This document shows, one piece after another, positions 51,204 to 64,000 of a stretch of DNA of 64,000 nucleotides. Position numbers and translations under genes: made by a program. Below the pieces are notes generated by a model. That model was not told where the DNA came from. It searched no databases and saw nothing but the letters and a program-made list of their open reading frames with translations. This DNA is from Trichoplax sp. H2 (Eukaryota; Placozoa; Uniplacotomia; Trichoplacea): assembly GCA_003344405.1 (NCBI GenBank), contig NOWV01000004.1, forward strand, positions 1,240,001 through 1,304,000. Reading direction: 5' to 3'. Positions within the stretch are counted from its first letter, which is position 1. Every line of letters begins with the position of its first letter.

Positions 51204-52677
51204 GTGATCGATTTTTTGGTGTACGAACAAGGTCAAGATATGCTGATTTTAAACGATAACAATAATTTAACTACTGTGGTAACAACATCTACTCCTGGTA
51301 AGATTTTTGACGACATCAATTCTGTTGTAGTGGTTGTATTTACTTCAACATGGTTAATCCTTGGTTCATTGGGTAATATTTCATTGATCACTTTGCTCTT
51401 TCTAATGAGTTATAAAAAATGGAGCCTGTTCGAGGTTCAGACGCTGTGTTTAGCTATATCAGACCTTGGGCTTATCATTTCTAAGTGAGTAATAAAACGT
51501 TGAATTCACTTTTTAGTAATTACGGTATACAGGCTTAATTTTTATAATGCAATACTTAGAAAGCAGAATATTCGATCATAACTTAGGAACGGATAATAAA
51601 ATCTACTTTTACTGGATTTATATATTAGATTTTATTGCACTACTCGTACAAAAACATTAAATTTATCGTATCTACTTTACTTTCAAGTTTTTTCAAGTTT
51701 TTGCAACATTAACGGCAATATTTTTCTATTTTTTAAATAATATGACAGTGCATTGATAATACATATGCTTCGATAGATCTTAATCTTCTATATAAATCTA
51801 ATGATATTGCATCTTCTATCTTAGTGTAATCTTCATTTTTATGTCGATGGGACGAACTCCAATTTATCCGTATAATTCATTTGGTTGTCGAGCAATATTT
51901 GGTGCTATGCTTTTCACAGTTACCGAGAGTATATTTTGCATTACTTGGATAGCTATTTCAAGATATCTTGTAACATCAAATCCTGCCAATTTTAAGAAAT
52001 ATACCAAACTTAAATGGGGTTTAATATGGATATGTTCGTCTGTGTCATTGACAGCGTTTATAGGATTTATTGCACCGGTTGTTGGATTTTGGGGTAAATT
52101 CACATATATGAATAAATCTGGTATTTGTGCTATGGGGTATCGATTTATAGACGGTGCTAGTTATGCTACTTATGGTCTAGCTTTTACAGGTATCTGTTTC
52201 ATATTACCAACCGGTATAATAATATACTGTTACTTTAACGTATTTAAGATCATTCGAGCAAGTACTGGCCGATTTCAAGCGACAAAGATGGATTCAAGTA
52301 ATCGCAAAATTGATGCCAGACTTACTTTTACAATGTTTATTATTTTTATTATATATATTATTGCATATTCACCCTATGCATTGGTTCATCTTCTAAGCTT
52401 TTTCAATATAATTGAATTAACACCGCCGATGATCTATTATTGCATTATTATCTCCTCCAGTAATAATGTTATCGACCCGTACATTATTATTTTTCGTACT
52501 GATAAACTTCGAAAATGGTGGAAGAAAGGTTCCTTATCGTCAGGAAATTCGTTGTTGAAAAGGAATAGAAAAATAAGTTTTGTAAGTGATGGGAATGATG
52601 AGCATATTACTGTGTCAACGAGCAGGACAATTATTCACTCTAGGAGTCAACATCTTTCGTTAATTCCTTTAGATTGA
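51204..52677 (+). CDS. Rhodopsin-family (class A) G-protein-coupled receptor
   Basis: Two exons (51204-51484 and 51825-52677) joined in phase 2 across Asn94, giving 377 residues and seven hydrophobic helices. Class A marks: Asn58 in LGSLGN (TM1), Asp87 in LAISD (TM2), the Cys115-Cys195 pair linking TM3 to loop 2, Arg140 in ISRYLV in place of DRY, Pro277 in AYSPYA (TM6), and Asp311-Pro312 in VIDPYII (TM7). The N-terminus has N-glycosylation sites and no signal peptide. The position that carries the retinal lysine in opsins (7.43) is Ser305, so it would not bind retinal by a Schiff base. The general look is opsin/melatonin/amine-like, but the ligand cannot be assigned. The tail is short and Ser/Arg-rich. 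Confidence 0.93.
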
Positions 52678-54226
52678 TAAAGCAGAGTATTTATTTGTTC
52701 GTCTGCCGTATCATTTCATAATTAAGGAATGAGCTTGGTTTGCTTAGCTATTCGATGATTTTTAAATGACTTGATACCATTTGATAGACTTTAGAATGGA
52801 TTACAATAATCATCATAGCACTGCATTCGCTGTATCATTACTGTTACTATTTACGCACAATATTAGATTATAATTATGATATTTGAGATATTCTGAAATC
52901 ATTAACTTCGAAAATATCTAGTATTTATGTGCCTGTATTATCAAATATCTATTAGTAATTATAATAGTTATACGATCACGTGATATGGTTCTACTATAAA
53001 ACTTTAATTTGTTTACAAGTAGTGTTGGGGACGTATATTATAATCTGAAGAGATAGGGTTAATTAATATCGGATAGCTACTGTTATAATTCGTTAATTTT
53101 TTACCGTTATTATTTATGCGAAATATCGATAATAATTCTTTAACCAATGCTACATTTTAAATAGAAATGTTGATAATGATGATTAATCATTTGTTAATCA
53201 TCTAAGTAAGAGATAGGTAAGAATGCAAGATTATAATCGCCAGTTTCCTTTACAGTATATTAGTAAATATTCCAGGTATGAAGGGTCTGAAATAAAAAAA
53301 TAGAAGACCTGATACAAGTAAATACTACTTACTGCTGCTCTTATTTTAGAATTGTAAGATCATGTATTCATATTTTCACAACACGCATCTCTATCATTCT
53401 TTATTATATATGTAATTACGCGTTACCTTTTTCCGTAGAAATTTAATTTTAGCCATTTTAGCAAATGATCTCTCATTTCAGTATAAAACATAGCATGAGG
53501 CTATGCATGATTATCGTGATTCATAAAAGTAGATTTAATAAGTTTCATTCATGAACTCGACGGTGATTATTATTGCAGAAAGTTCGTCAAACGTCTGTGT
53601 CCGGTCATTGTAGTTACATGCATTACACTTTACCTTTATTTTAAGTTAGCTACAAGGTTATATTTTATAGCGATATCTTTATTCAGGCGAAATGTTAGCG
53701 ACACAGATAAGTACTGTACAGGCCTCAAGTTTTAGTTGTAGAAAGCAATTTAGGCGCAGTATTTGCTTTTATTCATTGTGTAATAATTATGAATGTGTTA
53801 ATGACCAATATTGCGTCAAGTTGATCATGCAATTGTTATTATTGTTATTATTTAATATACTAATCGTCACATTATATTCCATATTTCAAAGTAAGAAAAG
53901 CATAGAATAGAGTTTAATTGCACCCTAAGATATGATCGTCATGTTCATGTTCTGTTTTCCGTAGGTGATTAAAAATTTATAGCCTATTCGTATACGTATA
54001 TTTATTTGTATAGGTGAGCAAGAGTTCAAGATTTTCGTTAGTACATAGCGTAAGACTATTTCTGAACATATCATTGAATAGATTAATCTTCCTGATCTTG
54101 AATAAACTATTGGAGCTTGAAAGTATCTAAACAGATGTATTAAATGTTAGTAAGTCCGTAAGCTTTTCAATACGGTTTCGGAACGGTCAGGACCGAAATG
54201 TAAATGCTGGTACGGTACTGTACAAT
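52678..54226. other. Intergenic region downstream of the receptor
   Basis: AT-rich, no repeat island. A 72-codon frame at 53692-53910 has a Leu-rich hydrophobic run and five Cys but no recognisable domain or supporting splice structure. Confidence 0.45.
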
Positions 54227-54636
54227 CAGGGGCTACTAAAAAGAAAGAGACGGGATAGGAAACGACTATAGTGCAGAGGCTGATCATTTTTTCGGTCATT
54301 CTACTATACTCGTACACTACGGATGAAACCGTATACCATACTGCACAAAACCAACTTGGTAAGCTCACGGTATAAAGTTACTGAACCTCTGACAGGTCTA
54401 CTGAGTACAACAAATGGTAATACTATCTGTTAAATGAGCACATTATCGTAAACCGTCAGCAAAGCGACGGGAGTTTGCACTAGTATCTCTTACTTGTTCT
54501 GACAGTGAAATCTAATACCGGAGCACAGGAACGTGAGCTCAGCCTTGTACTACTAAAAAATGACCAGTCTTTTTTAGTAGTCCATGGCTCAGCGCACCCT
54601 CCCTGAGTGCTGATATACGTATTCTGTACACATTTT
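54227..54636. repeat. Duplicated segment, copy 1, left of second N gap
   Basis: A 410-bp segment beginning CAGGGGCTACTAAAAAGAAA and ending TTCTGTACACATTTT directly before the Ns. It matches 54657-55016, except that the interior from about 54367 to 54479 is replaced by an unrelated, shorter sequence in the other copy. Confidence 0.85.
54229..54585. mobile_element. Possible MITE-like element with terminal inverted repeats
   Basis: Starts GGGGCTACTAAAAAG and ends CTTTTTTAGTAGTCC, which are reverse complements apart from one or two positions. The right end also forms a 12-bp-stem hairpin (54549-54581, stem ACTACTAAAAAA, 9-base loop). About 355 bp with no transposase, so it would be a non-autonomous DNA element. 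The second haplotype copy spans about 54659-54965. No target-site duplication was established. Confidence 0.4.
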
Positions 54637-54656
54637 NNNNNNNNNNNNNNNNNNNN
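54637..54656. other. Assembly gap (20 N)
   Basis: Exactly 20 N, flanked on both sides by copies of one segment that begin or end at the gap, the same arrangement as the gap at 30122-30141. Confidence 0.9.
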
Positions 54657-55016
54657 CAGGGGCTACTAAAAAGAAAGAGACGGGATAGGAAACGACTATA
54701 GTGCAGAGGCTGATCATTTTTTCGGTCATTCTACTATACTCGTACACTACGGATGAAACCGTATACCATACTGCACAAAACCAACTTGGTAAGCTCATAG
54801 CTGCTAATTTGGATGTCAACCCCAGTAAAATAATCAGCCTTCATATTATTAGTATAAAACTAATATCTCTTACTTGTTCTGACAGTGAAATCTAATACCG
54901 GAGCACAGGAACGTGAGCTCAGCCTTGTACTACTAAAAAATGACCAGTCTTTTTTAGTAGTCCATGGCTCAGCGCACCCTCCCTGAGTGCTGATATACGT
55001 ATTCTGTACACATTTT
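54657..55016. repeat. Duplicated segment, copy 2, right of second N gap
   Basis: A 360-bp copy of 54227-54636. Its interior (about 54797-54863) differs completely from copy 1, as if one allele carried an insertion or replacement. Flanks are otherwise nearly identical. Confidence 0.85.
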
Positions 55017-55482
55017 ACTGACTTAATACAGTGCTAATCCGGCCTGTAAACATTAATACTATATTGTTATTACAGAATAGTATACAGTATGTTGCTGTTG
55101 TGCATCACTATCCACAATCTATGAGGCTAATACTAGCAGCAAAGTTCGTAGGTACTACTCTCATGTAAGCGTAACAAAAGTAAATTTGTAACCTGCTAAA
55201 TTTAGGTAATGTCGAATTAACGCAAACACACCAATAGCCATACCAAATGTATATGTTATATACAATATAATACTAATACAGTAATACTACATCTAGTACA
55301 GGGTAAAATTGTTTTAGAAGATCCTGGTATAGTAATACATCATATTAATACAGAATCGAATAAATATACCGTACATAATAGTATCCACTGTCTGAGGATC
55401 TCTAGCCTAGACCCTGGTGCATTTCATCTCAGGGACCTCTGACTTTCTTCTTAAATAAAAGTCGCCGATATTACTGTATGTG

Positions 55483-55552
55483 CAGTACTGTACTGTACTG
55501 TACAGTACTGTACTCAGTATACACTGTACACTGTACAGTACCGTACTGTACC
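55483..55552. repeat. TACTGTAC-type palindromic repeat island
   Basis: CAGTACTGTACTGTACTGTA runs into CAGTACTGTACTCAGTATAC and CACTGTACACTGTACAGTAC, about 70 bp in all, 390 bp upstream of the MCM4 start. A shorter copy (ACAGTACAGTACAGTACTGT) lies in MCM4 intron 1 at about 56222-56241. Confidence 0.7.
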
Positions 55553-55631
55553 ACTGTTCTGAGCAGTCCCATAGGCTGTGGTAAAATTTTACAAGTCCCT
55601 GATCGTGTGACAAACAAGCTTAAAGATTCTC

Positions 55632-55642
55632 TTCCCGCGAAA
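55632..55642 (-). promoter_or_regulatory. E2F-type site (distal), MCM4 promoter
   Basis: TTCCCGCGAAA, the reverse complement of TTTCGCGGGAA, matches the E2F/DP consensus TTTSSCGC. It lies 300 bp upstream of the MCM4 ATG and in opposite orientation to the second site. A CACGTG E-box follows at 55649-55654. Confidence 0.7.
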
Positions 55643-55712
55643 TTTGACCACGTGATACCACACAGTCAATTTAATTGGCATGCTACCTTGGACAATGTAC
55701 CTCGACAGCCTA

Positions 55713-55723
55713 TTTCGCGGGAA
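55713..55723 (+). promoter_or_regulatory. E2F-type site (proximal), MCM4 promoter
   Basis: TTTCGCGGGAA, an exact inverted copy of the site 81 bp upstream, 218 bp before the MCM4 ATG. E2F control of MCM genes at G1/S is well established in animals and plants. Confidence 0.72.
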
Positions 55724-55941
55724 AAATCGATCATACTTGTCATTCGTTGACAGTAATGCGTGAAACAGTAGAGTATGATCGCTACTTTATTAGGGTCTCT
55801 ACTACACAAATTCTTTTCAGTTAGATCCTATCCTTTCTAGAACATTTACGATCTTCACGATTCTTGCCGACTGACCAAATCTATAAACGTTAGCGTTTAG
55901 TTTTCTGGTTTGCTATACGTCAACATTATTGGCTAGAAATC

Positions 55942-61380
<5,439 letters not shown>

Positions 61381-61980
61381 GCTACCTCTAAATAAATTTA
61401 ATATATTTAATAATGCAAATTATTATTTCTTTACTCACCAGTCATATAGCTCGTTATAGTATAGCCTTTTTGTAAAGTCTCAGTTCTCTGATTGTATTTT
61501 ACAAGTTTGATGACGAATAATGGTAACCGTTATCTATGATATATCATATTATACTTTATTAAGTATTTACTCAGGTTCAAACATTTGATTGCATCGAAAA
61601 ATAAATATAATATAAACGAAGACATTGTAAATCTAGACTATTCTTCATCTCAAAAGGTGCAAAGTCAAGGCTTAAAACTAATCTTAACTACCCTAGATGA
61701 TAACAGCAATTAAGGGACATATATTTATGTTTTCTTAATGTGATGATAATATGATTCATCAGAACATTACGCGCTTTGGGATTACTTTGAATTACGTATT
61801 CATAGTAAATTACGGCATAAACGTAGGTCAATTTAGAGAGTTAGGAAAATTATGTATTTAGGTAGTATTAATATTGGTAAAGGATTACATCTAACTCACG
61901 ATATAGCAGAAATTATTAACTGGTACAAGCTATACGGTTATACAATATTCTTTAATCGTCAGCACGCTTATTTTGTATCA
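61381..61980. other. Intergenic, convergent 3' ends
   Basis: A 600-bp gap between the MCM4 stop and the GPI stop, on opposite strands. AT-rich, no gene or repeat seen. The open frame at 61852-62085 overlaps the GPI last exon on the other strand and is a shadow. Confidence 0.55.

Positions 61981-64000
<2,020 letters not shown>

Larger units (their letters stand above)
55017..55941. promoter_or_regulatory. MCM4 upstream region
   Basis: Holds a TACTGTAC island (about 55483-55552) and, closer to the gene, two E2F-type sites and an E-box within 310 bp of the MCM4 ATG. The 90-codon frame at 55478-55750 crosses the repeat and the E2F sites and is not credible as a gene. Confidence 0.6.

Noticed and set aside
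51864-52103. 79-codon minus-strand frame
   Set aside because: Antisense shadow of receptor exon 2.
53692-53910. 72-codon Cys/Leu-containing frame
   Set aside because: No signal peptide at the start, no recognisable family and no neighbouring exon.
55478-55750. 90-codon plus-strand frame upstream of MCM4
   Set aside because: Starts in the repeat island and covers promoter elements; no recognisable protein.

Overview
This is AT-rich nuclear DNA from an early-branching animal. All the conserved genes are split by many short GT-AG introns. One gene pair encodes SNAG-domain zinc-finger factors of the Snail and Scratch families, which are animal-specific. A placozoan (Trichoplax/Hoilungia type) fits best: compact intron-exon structure, intergenic gaps mostly of 0.4-6 kb, bilaterian-like protein sequences and very low GC. 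That assignment is inference and was not checked by search.

Layout: 45-133 (+) the last exon of an unrecognised gene; 902-8049 (-) HSD17B4, peroxisomal multifunctional enzyme type 2, ending in a SKL targeting signal; 9589-17837 (-) MBTPS1, site-1 protease; 19150-19596 (+) an intronless bacterial-looking GNAT acetyltransferase; 20791-25850 (+) VPS4; 27457-29557 (-) V-ATPase subunit d; 31528-34097 (-) KDSR; 34523-37631 (+) Snail; 43639-45109 (+) Scratch; 49869-50093 (-) a possible small secreted protein; 51204-52677 (+) a rhodopsin-family receptor; 55942-61380 (+) MCM4; 61981 to beyond 64000 (-) glucose-6-phosphate isomerase.

The genes do not form an operon or pathway. Most are housekeeping genes for peroxisomal beta-oxidation, sterol/ER-stress proteolysis, ESCRT disassembly, vacuolar acidification, sphingolipid synthesis, replication licensing and glycolysis. 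Snail and Scratch are adjacent, in the same orientation and share their intron position and phase, so they look like an ancient tandem duplicate. KDSR and Snail are head to head with only 425 bp between their start codons.

The non-coding DNA has a distinct texture. Islands of a self-complementary short repeat built on GTACTGTAC/TACAGTAC recur between genes (near 8.4, 8.9, 18.9, 19.9-20.7, 29.6-30.5, 34.3, 40.4, 47.2 and 55.5 kb). Two 20-N gaps (30122-30141 and 54637-54656) are each flanked exactly by near-identical copies of one segment, which points to unmerged alleles rather than real tandem duplications. The second of these segments has terminal inverted repeats like a small DNA transposon. 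Two inverted perfect E2F-type sites lie just upstream of MCM4. I saw no CRISPR array, rRNA, convincing tRNA or virus-derived gene.
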